Source: a virus. From it: a stretch of DNA of 23,377 nt. The notes below the pieces were generated by a model. The model was not told the origin of the DNA. It was given only the letters and a program-made list of their open reading frames with translations, and searched no databases. Location of the stretch: the IMG/VR virus record IMGVR_UViG_3300049846_000918, positions 1-23,377 of that record, one strand, 5' to 3'. The position numbers and the translations under genes are program-made. Below, piece after piece: positions 13,122 to 18,515 of the stretch (the stretch's first letter is position 1; each line of letters begins with the position of its first letter).

Positions 13122-13267
13122 TCGAGGTAGAGCTCAGCCTGCCAGCGATCCTCTGCGTAGCGGCAGACACCATGAGCGCAGGCGCGGTGCTCAATGTGGC
13201 CGCGATCGGTCCGCAACACTTCGATGGTGCCGCCGTCGCGGTGGATCACATCGAGCACCTGGGTCAC
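13103..13267 (-). CDS. Small Cys/His-rich protein
   Basis: 54 aa from a GTG at 13267, chosen because GAGG lies 8 nt upstream (plus 13276-13279) and because the GTG overlaps the stop of the upstream 29-aa gene (GTGA). A longer start would run through that gene. It begins VTQVLDVIHRDGGTIEVLRT. The middle RGHIEHRACAHGVCRYAED contains H24, H27, C30, H32 and C35, a cluster that could bind zinc. The C-terminal helix is RWQAELYLDQLLAR. No family is recognised. Its end overlaps the convergent plus-strand gene by 19 bp. Last gene of its unit. Confidence 0.6.
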   Translation of the reverse strand: MTQVLDVIHRDGGTIEVLRTDRGHIEHRACAHGVCRYAEDRWQAELYLDQLLAR

Positions 13268-13353
13268 GGGAGGATCCTCGACGCCAGCCACAGAGTAAGG
13301 CCGCAGACCACGCAGTAGGCGACGGTGAGCAGGAGGAAGTCGTGGAGGGTCAT
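13264..13353 (-). CDS. 29-aa single-pass membrane peptide
   Basis: Too short for standard gene finding. The product begins MTLHDFLLLTVAYCVVCGLT and ends LWLASRILP: nearly all hydrophobic, one membrane helix. Evidence that it is real: its ATG overlaps the stop of the upstream gene (ATGA) and its stop overlaps the GTG of the downstream gene, so it fills the gap exactly in a chain of coupled genes. No Shine-Dalgarno. Function unknown. Confidence 0.6.
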   Translation of the reverse strand: MTLHDFLLLTVAYCVVCGLTLWLASRILP

Positions 13354-13667
13354 GGGACCTGCCGCTGCAGCAGCTCGGCGGCGCGATCAAGCCGATCAGC
13401 TTGGCGGATGTCAAACGAGGTAGGTGCAGGTTCTCCTGGTTTGCCATGGCGTCTCCAATAGGCAATGCCCTTTAGCGTCTCGACCAACTCCGCCACCTCA
13501 CCATCGCTAGGCTGCCCAGTGACAGAGGCCGGCTCCCTGCCTTGCGGCACAGCCGGTTCATCTGCCAGGGCGGCGCGGGCCTCAGCATCAATGTGAGGCG
13601 GCACAGAGCTGCCCGTCCGGTGCGCGTGGACGTAGATGGCCATCAGGTATCGAAGGTCCGTCATCAT
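13350..13667 (-). CDS. Small early phage protein (TSFDIRQADRL type)
   Basis: 105 aa from the first of two ATGs (MMTDLRYLMAIYVHAHR), which overlaps the dcd stop. Residues ~1-25 are helical, ~26-60 look disordered and Pro/Ala-rich, and the C-terminal part carries VAELVETLKGIAYWRRHGK, then GEPAPTSFDIRQADRLDRAA, ELLQRQ. I recall this 'ELVExLK...FxRAAxLLE' C-terminus from small proteins in cyanobacterial prophages. No enzymatic motif. It overlaps the 29-aa gene by 4 nt. Function unknown. Confidence 0.65.
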   Translation of the reverse strand: MMTDLRYLMAIYVHAHRTGSSVPPHIDAEARAALADEPAVPQGREPASVTGQPSDGEVAELVETLKGIAYWRRHGKPGEPAPTSFDIRQADRLDRAAELLQRQVP

Positions 13668-14173
13668 CCCCTGCTCCCCTGCACGGTGGCATCCCCGTTG
13701 TAGCGGCCAGTGACTGCGTAGCTGCGCTGGGGGGTGGCGGCCATCTGGTGGAACACCATCTGGCCGATCTTCATGCCCGGCCACAGGGCGACCGGGTGCA
13801 GCTGGCGGCTGTTGACCAACTCAAGGGTCATGACCCCGTGGAAACCTGGGTCTGCGTACCCAGCCATCAAGTGTTCGATCCCCTCGCGGGCGCGGGAGGA
13901 CTTGAGCATGAACTGCGCGGCGATGTCGTCGGGCAGATGGAACGTCTCAACCGTGCAGGCCAGCACGAACTGCCCCGGCTTGGGCAGGTAGGGGTTCTCC
14001 TGCGTGTGCTGGTGCAGCGGGTAGGGCACCAGCTCCAGGCCCTCGGCAGATTCGATCAGCAGGGTGGGGCCGAGTCGCACATCCAGCGACGCCGGGTTGA
14101 CCAACTCAGGATCAAAGGGACTTACCATGCCGCCGTTGCAGCGGGCGGTGATTTGCCAGTCAGCGAGGATCAC
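13664..14173 (-). CDS. dcd: dCTP deaminase
   Basis: 169 aa, GTG start overlapping the stop of the upstream gene. Trimeric dUTPase-superfamily enzyme that deaminates dCTP to dUTP for dTMP synthesis (whether it also has dUTPase activity cannot be seen). Motifs: NPASLDVRLG (26-35), FMLKSSRAREGI (88-99) with the phosphate-binding SSRAR, GYADPGFHGVMTLELVN (105-121) holding the catalytic Glu (E118), LWPGMKIGQMVF (130-141), and a short C-terminal GRYNGDATVQGSRG. It is slightly shorter than E. coli Dcd (193 aa). In phages it raises dTTP supply or supports modified bases. The call is secure. Confidence 0.93.
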   Translation of the reverse strand: MILADWQITARCNGGMVSPFDPELVNPASLDVRLGPTLLIESAEGLELVPYPLHQHTQENPYLPKPGQFVLACTVETFHLPDDIAAQFMLKSSRAREGIEHLMAGYADPGFHGVMTLELVNSRQLHPVALWPGMKIGQMVFHQMAATPQRSYAVTGRYNGDATVQGSRG

Positions 14174-14325
14174 TGCTCCACCTCCTGCTGCTGTTGCGCA
14201 GCTTGGGCGAGGCCGGTGTAGAGCGCGTGCATCGGGTGCGCCGGGTCGTGCCGGCCGTCAGCCTCGTAGAGCGCTTCGAGGCGGTCTTGCACCGCCTGTT
14301 GTTGGATGGGGTCGCAGTTGTTCAT
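14170..14325 (-). CDS. Small helical protein upstream of dcd
   Basis: 51 aa, missed by length filters. It begins MNNCDPIQQQAVQDRLEALY and ends GLAQAAQQQQEVEQ. Its ATG overlaps the stop of the upstream DUF6378-like gene and its stop overlaps the dcd GTG, so it is part of the coupled chain. Helical and Gln-rich; the middle YEADGRHDPAHPMHALYTG resembles a pattern I recall from cyanophage proteins ('YxxDGRxDPxHPxHGLYTGL'). Function unknown. Confidence 0.65.
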   Translation of the reverse strand: MNNCDPIQQQAVQDRLEALYEADGRHDPAHPMHALYTGLAQAAQQQQEVEQ

Positions 14326-14594
14326 CGTTCGGTTCCGTTGAGGCGATCGGCTACCAGCTGGGCGTAGCCGGCGATGTCGTGCCAGTTGTCGGCATAGTCG
14401 GGGTCTCCGTTCAGGATCCGCCCGATCTTGTGGCAGATCATGTCCAGGGCCTCCTGCTGATCATGGGCCAGCGCTTTTCGGCGCAGATGCAAATGCCTAT
14501 TGATGATCTGCTTCAGATCTTGAGTGCATTCGGCATGCCCAGTGAACTTGCCGTAACGCTGGCCCCGCTCCTGCAGGGTGTCGGTGATGTCCAT
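14322..14594 (-). CDS. DUF6378-like phage protein
   Basis: 90 aa. It matches from memory a widespread short phage family: DITDTLQERGQRYGKFTGHA, then a helical middle with LALDxI-type QEALDMICHKIGRILNGD and a C-terminal DYADNWHDIAGYAQLVADRL. The E-x-x-L-D-M-x-x-H-K-I and D-x-W-x-D-I-A-G-Y motifs are the family signature. The all-helical fold with acidic pairs recalls MazG/NTP-pyrophosphatase-like proteins, and the place next to dcd suggests nucleotide metabolism; this is inferred. It overlaps genes on both sides (1 and 4 nt). Confidence 0.8.
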   Translation of the reverse strand: MDITDTLQERGQRYGKFTGHAECTQDLKQIINRHLHLRRKALAHDQQEALDMICHKIGRILNGDPDYADNWHDIAGYAQLVADRLNGTER

Positions 14595-14908
14595 CAGATC
14601 ACAGTCCGGGTGTTGTGGTTTGGGTCGGTCTCATCCAGGTGGCACTCAGGCCCGAAGCCGGTGGCGAGCACTTCAGCGCGGGATGGCTCGGCTCGCTCGG
14701 CGTCGGTGGCCTGCAGGCTATCCAGCCAGCTGTCCAGGGCTGCCCTGCTGGTGGTGCTGCCCTTCAGCCTGAGGAACCGCCGCAGCTCGCGCTGGCAGCG
14801 GATCCACACGCTGGCGCTGCGGGCGTGAGCGATGAAGAACCGGCCGTTGATGTCGCGGCCGGTCTCGATGCTCATCCCACCCTGCAGGTTCAGGCGGTCG
14901 CGGCGCAT
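14594..14908 (-). CDS. Early phage protein of unknown function
   Basis: 104 aa, starting MRRDRLNLQGGMSIETGRDI. The N-terminal part (DINGRFFIAHARSASVWIRC) looks like beta strands; the middle is a basic helix QRELRRFLRLKG followed by SRAALDSWLDSLQ; the C-terminal third is polar. An alternative start is the internal ATG of MSIETG. It overlaps the upstream gene by 19 nt and the downstream one by 1 nt, as throughout this operon. I do not recognise a family and see no catalytic motif. Confidence 0.62.
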   Translation of the reverse strand: MRRDRLNLQGGMSIETGRDINGRFFIAHARSASVWIRCQRELRRFLRLKGSTTSRAALDSWLDSLQATDAERAEPSRAEVLATGFGPECHLDETDPNHNTRTVI

Positions 14909-15105
14909 GCCCTGATCTCAGTGGACCATCCATGGACGTGACGCAGCAGCGCCTGGCGCTCATGCGCGAGGTCGAGCGATGGCGTCAGCCACGCAGCGTC
15001 AGCATCGGTGTCGACCGTCAGCCCGGCGGCGAACGGTGCAGTTTGATCAGTGCCGGCCGGTGCGCAGATCCAGGCGCGGCCGCGGCGAAGGTAGTAGTGC
15101 TTCAC
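14890..15105 (-). CDS. Small early phage protein
   Basis: 71 aa with a GTG start that overlaps the stop of the upstream gene (GTGA). It begins with an aromatic, basic stretch (KHYYLRRGRAWICAPAG), then a Thr/Asp/Ala-rich middle (VDTDADAAWLTPSLDLAHER) and a short helical end. No membrane segment or metal site. Position in the coupled chain and frame continuity are the main support. Function unknown. Confidence 0.6.
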   Translation of the reverse strand: MKHYYLRRGRAWICAPAGTDQTAPFAAGLTVDTDADAAWLTPSLDLAHERQALLRHVHGWSTEIRACAATA

Positions 15106-15305
15106 AGGACAGGGAGAGGAATGGTGGAGCAGTGGATGCGCGGCACCAGCCAGACGCTGGCGTCGTTGGTGGCCAGCACCTCGTAGTAGGGCCAGCCACG
15201 GATGGTGAGAACACCGGTGACGGTGGCGGTGTCGAGCACGCCCCAGCCGAGGATGTAGACCTTCTGGCCGCGTTCGTAGCGCTGGCCCCGGCGGTGGGTT
15301 CTCAT
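15102..15305 (-). CDS. Small beta-barrel-like protein
   Basis: 67 aa from the ATG at 15305 (MRTHRRGQRYERGQKVYILG), which overlaps the stop of the upstream membrane-protein gene; a start at 15326 would extend into it. After a basic N-terminus it has alternating strands: KVYILGWG, TATVTGVLTI, YYEVLATND, VWLVPRIHCS. The pattern G-x-K-V-x-I...A-T-V-T-G resembles KOW/SH3-like small barrels (my reading). It might bind nucleic acid or protein. Unknown function. Confidence 0.62.
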   Translation of the reverse strand: MRTHRRGQRYERGQKVYILGWGVLDTATVTGVLTIRGWPYYEVLATNDASVWLVPRIHCSTIPLPVL

Positions 15306-15475
15306 GGCTGCTTCAGCGCCTGGCATGCGCGGACATGGCCAGCATTGCAGTCAGCGCGGGTCATGTCATCCAGCGTGGTGGTGAGGCAATACCAGAAGGC
15401 ACCGGCGATGCCGGTGCAGATGGCGAGGCCGGCGGTGAAACGGAGGAGGGATTGCACGGTTTGCACGGTTTGCAC
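15302..15475 (-). CDS. Small single-pass membrane protein with repeated GTG starts
   Basis: Up to 57 aa. The gene begins in a 9-bp tandem repeat, so three in-frame GTG codons (15475, 15466, 15457) are possible starts, giving VQT, VQTVQT or no repeat at the N-terminus. One hydrophobic helix follows (LLRFTAGLAICTGIAGAFWY), then CLTTTLDDMTRADCNAGHVR and ACQALKQP with three Cys after the helix. It could be a membrane-anchored protein with an outside Cys-bearing tail. No Shine-Dalgarno near any GTG; the start is uncertain. The stop overlaps the next ATG. Confidence 0.5.
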   Translation of the reverse strand: MQTVQTVQSLLRFTAGLAICTGIAGAFWYCLTTTLDDMTRADCNAGHVRACQALKQP

Positions 15476-15478
15476 GGT
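15452..15478 (-). repeat. Three tandem 9-bp repeats at a start codon
   Basis: Plus strand TTGCACGGT three times in a row (15452-15460, 15461-15469, 15470-15478), minus strand ACCGTGCAA. Each copy carries one GTG in the same frame. Copy-number change would keep the frame and add or remove VQT units and start codons. Confidence 0.8.
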
Positions 15479-15490
15479 TCGGGAGTGGGT

Positions 15491-15509
15491 GCCGGGGTGG
15501 GCCCCCGGC
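15491..15509. other. GC-rich hairpin upstream of the membrane-protein gene
   Basis: GCCGGGG (15491-15497), 5-nt loop, CCCCGGC (15503-15509): a perfect 7-bp stem without T-tract on either strand. It lies between the 57-aa gene ending at 15522 and the GTG starts at 15457-15475. It may shape the leader of the membrane-protein gene. Confidence 0.45.
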
Positions 15510-15520
15510 GGGCCGTGGAG

Positions 15521-15541
15521 GTCAGGCCAGGTGGGCCTGAC
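15521..15541. other. Hairpin over the stop codon of the 57-aa gene
   Basis: GTCAGGCC (15521-15528), loop AGGTG, GGCCTGAC (15534-15541): a perfect 8-bp stem that includes the stop codon of the minus-strand gene at 15522-15695. It lacks a T-tract, so it is a weak terminator at best; RNA stabilisation is possible. Confidence 0.45.
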
Positions 15542-15695
15542 AAGTCCCGATCCAGCGCTGCAGCTCACCATGTCGGCGCTGCAGCTCCAGGTAACGGCCG
15601 GGATCACTGTGCGGCAGCAACCCGCGAAGCTCGCGAGCGATCTGCTCGGCCTCAGTGGTGAACTGAGCAATCAAGGCAAGGATCTGATCCTGCAT
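15522..15695 (-). CDS. Small helical protein, first gene of the dcd unit
   Basis: 57 aa, short and easily missed. It begins MQDQILALIAQFTTEAEQIA, continues RELRGLLPHSDPGRYLELQR and ends TCQAHLA. Almost all helix with polar/hydrophobic alternation. It is the first gene downstream (minus strand) of motif copy 3 at 15788-15803, from which it is separated by 92 nt, so it should be well expressed when the unit is on. No clear Shine-Dalgarno. Function unknown. Confidence 0.6.
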   Translation of the reverse strand: MQDQILALIAQFTTEAEQIARELRGLLPHSDPGRYLELQRRHGELQRWIGTCQAHLA

Positions 15696-15787
15696 TGTTC
15701 AGGACCGGCTCGGGGCCGGGCGGGGTGGTGGCCGTCTCCGGCCGTGAGCCAATCATCCCCGCTGCACTGCCCCACGACCACGCCCCT

Positions 15788-15803
15788 GTCGCAAACCTTC
15801 ACA
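15788..15803 (-). promoter_or_regulatory. Direct-repeat operator-like motif, copy 3
   Basis: Minus strand TGTGAAGGTTTGCGAC. It sits in the divergent gap between the minus-strand unit starting at 15695 and the HNH gene starting at 15844 on the plus strand. Exactly 30 bases after it on the minus strand is GATGAT (15757-15752), the same hexamer at the same distance as for copy 4. Confidence 0.75.
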
Positions 15804-15843
15804 CACGCATTCCGCCTAGCATCCCCGCAGCAGCCATGCGCTC

Positions 15844-16149
15844 ATGCAGGCCCGGATCGACGGCACCGAGCTGGTGACCGCCAGACAGGCCCGCATCAGC
15901 TTCCGCCAGAGCATCTTCAACGCATGGGCCCACCGCTGCGCCTACTGCGGCCAGCCGGCACAGAGCCTCGATCACATCCAGCCCAAGGCTCGCGGCGGCC
16001 TCACGGTGCGGCAGAACCTGGTGCCGGCATGCCTGCGCTGCAACCGACTGAAAAGCCACCGCGAGGTGTTCTCGTGGTGGCGACTGCAGCCGTTCTGGTG
16101 CGCCGATGCTCAGGCATCGCTGATCGCTTGGCTCCGCTCCGGCGAGTAG
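15844..16149 (+). CDS. HNH endonuclease
   Basis: 101 aa. HNH/ββα-metal nuclease: zinc-holding pairs Cys32/Cys35 (HRCAYCGQ) and Cys63/Cys66 (VPACLRCNRLK), catalytic His44 in SLDHIQPKARGG, and Asn58 in VRQNLVPACLRCN. Later residues (WWRLQPFWCADAQASLIAWL) are typical of HNH proteins I recall from cyanobacteria and their prophages. It cuts DNA; in phages such enzymes act in packaging, as homing nucleases or in host DNA breakdown. It is isolated on the plus strand within minus-strand operons, which fits a mobile or independently acquired gene, although its base composition looks like its neighbours. Its 3' end overlaps the convergent gene by 40 bp. Confidence 0.88.
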   Translation: MQARIDGTELVTARQARISFRQSIFNAWAHRCAYCGQPAQSLDHIQPKARGGLTVRQNLVPACLRCNRLKSHREVFSWWRLQPFWCADAQASLIAWLRSGE

Positions 16150-16439
16150 CAGCAGCACTCAGCTGCGAAGCCCAGGCCCTCCTCACGTGGGTCTGGAAAG
16201 TCCAGGTCGCAGGCGGCACCGCGCCAGTGCTGGCACCGCTCGCAGCTGTGCTCAGCTGTCGGCGCGAGGTGGCGGCGGCGATGCCAGCGCGGGATCTCCG
16301 GGCACACGTTCCGGTGGCTGAGCCCTTGGCGAACCTGGCGCACGGCTTCGCGTGATGTGCTGCCCATCTGCCTGGCCATCTCGGCATTGCTGAGATCGAA
16401 CGACAGCAAGACTTCGCGGACCTGATCGGGGGTGAGCAT
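16110..16439 (-). CDS. HTH protein with C-terminal Cys cluster
   Basis: 109 aa from the ATG at 16439; a start at 16496 would add 19 residues. Residues ~4-40 (TPDQVREVLLSFDLSNAEMA, RQMGSTSREAVRQVRQG) have a helix-turn-helix layout similar to small cyanobacterial proteins in which 'SREAVRQIR' is the recognition helix. The C-terminal half has Cys66-x2-Cys69, Cys77 and Cys95-97 with HWRGAACDLDFPDPREEG and FAAECCCY between, a likely zinc-binding knuckle. Probably DNA-binding. It overlaps the convergent HNH gene by 40 bp. Role unknown. Confidence 0.68.
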   Translation of the reverse strand: MLTPDQVREVLLSFDLSNAEMARQMGSTSREAVRQVRQGLSHRNVCPEIPRWHRRRHLAPTAEHSCERCQHWRGAACDLDFPDPREEGLGFAAECCCYSPERSQAISDA

Positions 16440-16519
16440 GGCAGGGATGAGAGAAGGGTCCGGGCCTCCGATGCCGCCAGCTACGGCAGCCAGCACCCCA
16501 CGTACTGACTGCAGCGGTG

Positions 16520-16537
16520 CCCGCCCTTACGGGTGGG
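16520..16537 (-). other. Hairpin between two minus-strand genes
   Basis: Minus strand CCCACCC, loop GTAA (GNRA), GGGCGGG: a 7-bp stem with one G-T wobble, lying 15 nt after the stop of the 66-aa gene and about 80 nt before the next start at 16439. No T-tract. The surrounding 112-bp gap (16440-16551) shows no other gene or copy of the 16-bp motif. Confidence 0.45.
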
Positions 16538-16551
16538 GCCGACCCGGGTGG

Positions 16552-16752
16552 TCACAGTTTGACGTCCGCGTCGAAGACGTAACGAGGGGCGCTGTTCGGC
16601 TGCTCAAGCGCGGTGAATGTCATGCCAGCGATCGTCAGCCCAGTGGCGCGGCTGAAGGCGTTCGCCGCATCGGCGAAGGTGCGCAGCAGCTGCTCCTTGG
16701 CTTGGATGGCTTCTTCGATGGTCATGGTGCTGGGGTACGATTTGGGCTCCAT
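16552..16752 (-). CDS. Small early protein (TIEEAIQAKEQL type)
   Basis: 66 aa from the ATG at 16752 (MEPKSYPSTMTIEEAIQAKE); the internal ATG of MTIEEA (16725) is an equally possible start. The first half is one helix (TIEEAIQAKEQLLRTFADAA) and the second half looks like strands (GLTIAGMTFTALEQP, RYVFDADVKL). No known motif. An 80-nt gap without visible signals separates it from the RlpA-like gene upstream. Function unknown. Confidence 0.58.
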   Translation of the reverse strand: MEPKSYPSTMTIEEAIQAKEQLLRTFADAANAFSRATGLTIAGMTFTALEQPNSAPRYVFDADVKL

Positions 16753-16832
16753 TGTTTGATCGATGGGCAGTCCGCTGCGGCCGGCAGCGGTGAGGCGGAC
16801 ACCGCGTGAGGACCCGCCACCGGCCAACCAAT

Positions 16833-17165
16833 TCAATAGCTGATGCGCACCTGGGCGATGCCGTCGAGCGGCACACCGAGACGCCAAGCAGCGCCAGCTG
16901 AGAGATCGAGGCTGTTGCAGTCGCAGCGGTCGGTGACCGGCACCGTCAGCACCCGGCTGCCGTGGCGCACCGTGACGCGGGTGCCGCAGGGCAGCCAAGG
17001 ATGGGCGGCCGACACGCCCCAGTGGCGGTAGATGCCGCCGCAGTAGGCCGGGCCGCCGTTGAACTCCTGGTGATAGACCGTGGCTGTCACCGGCCGGCCG
17101 GCGTGATGCGCGAGGGCCGGGCCCTGCAGAAGCAGGGCCGCGGCGAGGGTGATGCGTCGGATCAT
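16833..17165 (-). CDS. Secreted RlpA-like double-psi beta-barrel protein
   Basis: 110 aa. Signal peptide: basic MIRRI, hydrophobic TLAAALLLQGP, cleavage likely after ALA (residue 19). The rest is a single double-psi beta-barrel domain as in RlpA, barwin and expansin-like proteins: TATVYHQEFNGGPAYCGG, LPCGTRVTVRHGS, then VTVPVTDRCDC-type Asp79 and the family's SLDLS (85-89) and AAWRLG. In bacteria RlpA cleaves or binds glycan strands; Asp79 and Asp87 are the conserved acids here. Cys42, 60, 81 and 83 could form disulfides. An exported cell-wall protein in the early region is unusual. The ATG overlaps the upstream stop. Fold call good; activity unknown. Confidence 0.8.
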   Translation of the reverse strand: MIRRITLAAALLLQGPALAHHAGRPVTATVYHQEFNGGPAYCGGIYRHWGVSAAHPWLPCGTRVTVRHGSRVLTVPVTDRCDCNSLDLSAGAAWRLGVPLDGIAQVRISY

Positions 17166-17485
17166 GCGCGGGCCTTCCTGCTGCCCTTGCGGCTGCGGCG
17201 AGCGGGGACCGGGGCCGGGGCCGGGGCCGGGGCCGGAGCGATGGCCAGCACCGGCACGACGACCGGCTCAGGCGTCATGCCTACCAGCAGGGTGCTCCAG
17301 GCGGTGGCCAGCTCGTCGTTGCGGGCCTCCAGCGCCTGACGCAGCAGACGGCCCAGGTCGTAAGCCAGCTCGGCGGCGAGCACCAGCAGTGTGGCGGCGA
17401 AGGCCAGCACCGCAGCGGTTACCCGAGCGGCGCGTTCAATGTGCGGGCCCCAGTTGGACAGGGCGATGGACTTGATCGTGTTCAT
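17162..17485 (-). CDS. Membrane protein with PA-repeat and basic tail
   Basis: 107 aa from the ATG at 17485. One hydrophobic helix (residues ~22-41: VTAAVLAFAATLLVLAAELA) is followed by AYDLGRLLRQALEARNDELA, an amphipathic region, a Pro-Ala repeat (APAPAPAPAP, encoded by four tandem GGGGCC units at 17211-17234 on the plus strand), and a very basic end (RRSRKGSRKARA). I recall membrane proteins with 'ELxYDLGR' in cyanobacterial prophages. The basic tail might bind DNA or phospholipid. Its stop overlaps the RlpA-like start (ATGA), so the two may act together at the envelope. Function unknown. Confidence 0.65.
   Translation of the reverse strand: MNTIKSIALSNWGPHIERAARVTAAVLAFAATLLVLAAELAYDLGRLLRQALEARNDELATAWSTLLVGMTPEPVVVPVLAIAPAPAPAPAPVPARRSRKGSRKARA
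17211..17234 (+). repeat. (GGGGCC)4 hexanucleotide repeat in coding sequence
   Basis: Four perfect tandem GGGGCC units on the plus strand, preceded by a partial unit. They encode the Pro-Ala repeat of the minus-strand membrane protein. Length change in steps of six would alter the linker without a frameshift. Confidence 0.85.
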
Positions 17486-17549
17486 GGCTGATCGGTGGTA
17501 GATGGACGATGGCCCAGAGGGCCAGGACAAGAAACAGGACAGTCTTCAT
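17436..17549 (-). CDS. Possible 37-aa signal-like peptide, first in its unit
   Basis: Begins MKTVLFLVLALWAIVHLPPI and ends SHEHDQVHRPVQLGPAH. The start looks like a signal peptide or membrane anchor. It overlaps the next gene (17485) by 50 nt in another frame, so only one may be real; the short spacing to motif copy 4 (64 nt) matches that of other first genes in their units. GGAG is present but 13 nt from the ATG, too far to be convincing. Confidence 0.4.
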   Translation of the reverse strand: MKTVLFLVLALWAIVHLPPISHEHDQVHRPVQLGPAH

Positions 17550-17613
17550 GGGGTTCGGGCGTCTCCGCCCTGCGGTCATCATCGGCGCAGCACCAGCCGG
17601 TTGCGGTGGTGCT

Positions 17614-17629
17614 GTCACATAGCTTCACA
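17614..17629 (-). promoter_or_regulatory. Direct-repeat operator-like motif, copy 4
   Basis: Minus strand TGTGAAGCTATGTGAC, a single base from copy 5. It overlaps the stop codon of the upstream gene (17615-17617) and lies 64 nt before the 37-aa ORF and 128 nt before the membrane-protein gene. Exactly 30 bases after it is GATGAT (17583-17578), as for copy 3. Confidence 0.75.
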
Positions 17630-18079
17630 ATCCCACGGTGAGCTGATCACCCGCCACCGGCCCATCAGCACCTGCTGGCGCCCGTACAGGAACCCGCAGA
17701 GCGTGCTGACCGGCACGCCCCGCTTCTGCGCCCATTCACGCCGGCGCGACACCGGCAGCCGGATGGTTGTTTTGGTCGACCGGCACCGCAGCACCCAGGC
17801 TGGCTCATCTTCCAACCTGGGGCCATCGGTGGCGTGCTTCTTCACCCACCAGATCCATGTGCCCGATCGGTTGCTGACCGAGCACCGCCGGATCAGCCCG
17901 CGATCCTCAAGGGTGCGCAGGCTGCGGTTCAGCGTCGCTCGATCGGTGCCAAGCTGCTCAGCCAGATCAGCCAGCTGTTCCCACCATCCGGGGCATACCT
18001 GCTCCAGCTGCACCATGACCAGCACCATCTCAGCGCGATGGTGCTGGCGCAGGTGAGCCAGAAAGACTGGCTCGATCAC
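17615..18079 (-). CDS. Two-HTH DNA-binding protein downstream of ssb
   Basis: 154 aa from a GTG 1 nt after the ssb stop; longer versions would run through ssb in another frame. Residues ~33-67 (WEQLADLAEQLGTDRATLNR, SLRTLEDRGLIRRC) form a winged-helix HTH of the Crp/MarR type. The C-terminal ~40 residues (RREWAQKRGVPVSTLCGFLY, GRQQVLMGRWRVI) look like a second small HTH. I recall 'REWAQxxGVPxSTLxGFLYGRQ' from cyanobacterial phages. No cyclic-nucleotide domain is present. It may be a transcription or replication regulator and is a candidate to bind the 16-bp motif; a copy overlaps its own stop codon. Confidence 0.7.
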   Translation of the reverse strand: MIEPVFLAHLRQHHRAEMVLVMVQLEQVCPGWWEQLADLAEQLGTDRATLNRSLRTLEDRGLIRRCSVSNRSGTWIWWVKKHATDGPRLEDEPAWVLRCRSTKTTIRLPVSRRREWAQKRGVPVSTLCGFLYGRQQVLMGRWRVISSPWDCEAM

Positions 18080-18080
18080 G

Positions 18081-18515
18081 TCAGAACGGGATGTCGTTCT
18101 CGGCGACCGGCGCGACCGCGGCAAGATGCGGGGCCGGCGCAACTGCAGCGGGCATCGGCGCTGGTGCAGCAGGGGCAGGTGCAGCGGCCTGAGCCTGGGC
18201 GTCGCTGAACTTCTCGATGTTCTCCGCCGTGAACCGCTCAGCCAGACGCTGCTGACCGTTCCGATCGGTGTAGAGCTCAGGCTCTTCCACCCGACCGTAG
18301 AGGAACACCTTGTCGCCCTTCTTGACGTAGTTGCCCACGTACTCGGCCGACTTGCCCCATACCGCCACATTCACCCAGCGCGCAGCCTGTTCTTGGCCTT
18401 GCCGGCGTGGCTGACGCACAGCCACTGTGAAGTTGGCGACCATCTTCCCGTCGTTGAGATACTTCAGCTCAGGATCTCGTCCGAGGTTGCCTGTGATCTG
18501 TCCGATGTAAGCCAT
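18081..18515 (-). CDS. ssb: Single-stranded DNA-binding protein
   Basis: 144 aa. N-terminal OB fold (about 1-105): MAYIGQITGNLGRDPELKYL, then ANFTVAVRQPRR, WVNVAVWGKSAEYVGNYVKKG, FLYGRVEEPELYTDRNGQQR. The linker is Ala/Pro-rich (~106-138) and the tail ends ENDIPF, the acidic tip by which SSB recruits recombination and replication proteins. Family known to form tetramers that coat ssDNA. It is encoded with RecE- and RecT-like genes, so it probably serves phage recombination and replication. Its 5' end overlaps the HTH gene by 52 nt. Confidence 0.94.
   Translation of the reverse strand: MAYIGQITGNLGRDPELKYLNDGKMVANFTVAVRQPRRQGQEQAARWVNVAVWGKSAEYVGNYVKKGDKVFLYGRVEEPELYTDRNGQQRLAERFTAENIEKFSDAQAQAAAPAPAAPAPMPAAVAPAPHLAAVAPVAENDIPF

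Noticed and set aside
14979-16355. 458-aa plus-strand open frame
   Set aside because: It runs antisense to five well-coupled minus-strand genes and in another frame through the HNH gene; Arg/Pro/Gln-rich composition typical of GC-rich shadow frames.
18080-18370. N-terminal extension of the protein at 17615-18079
   Set aside because: The extension would overlap ssb in another frame and is Arg/Ser-rich shadow sequence; the GTG one base after the ssb stop fits the operon.
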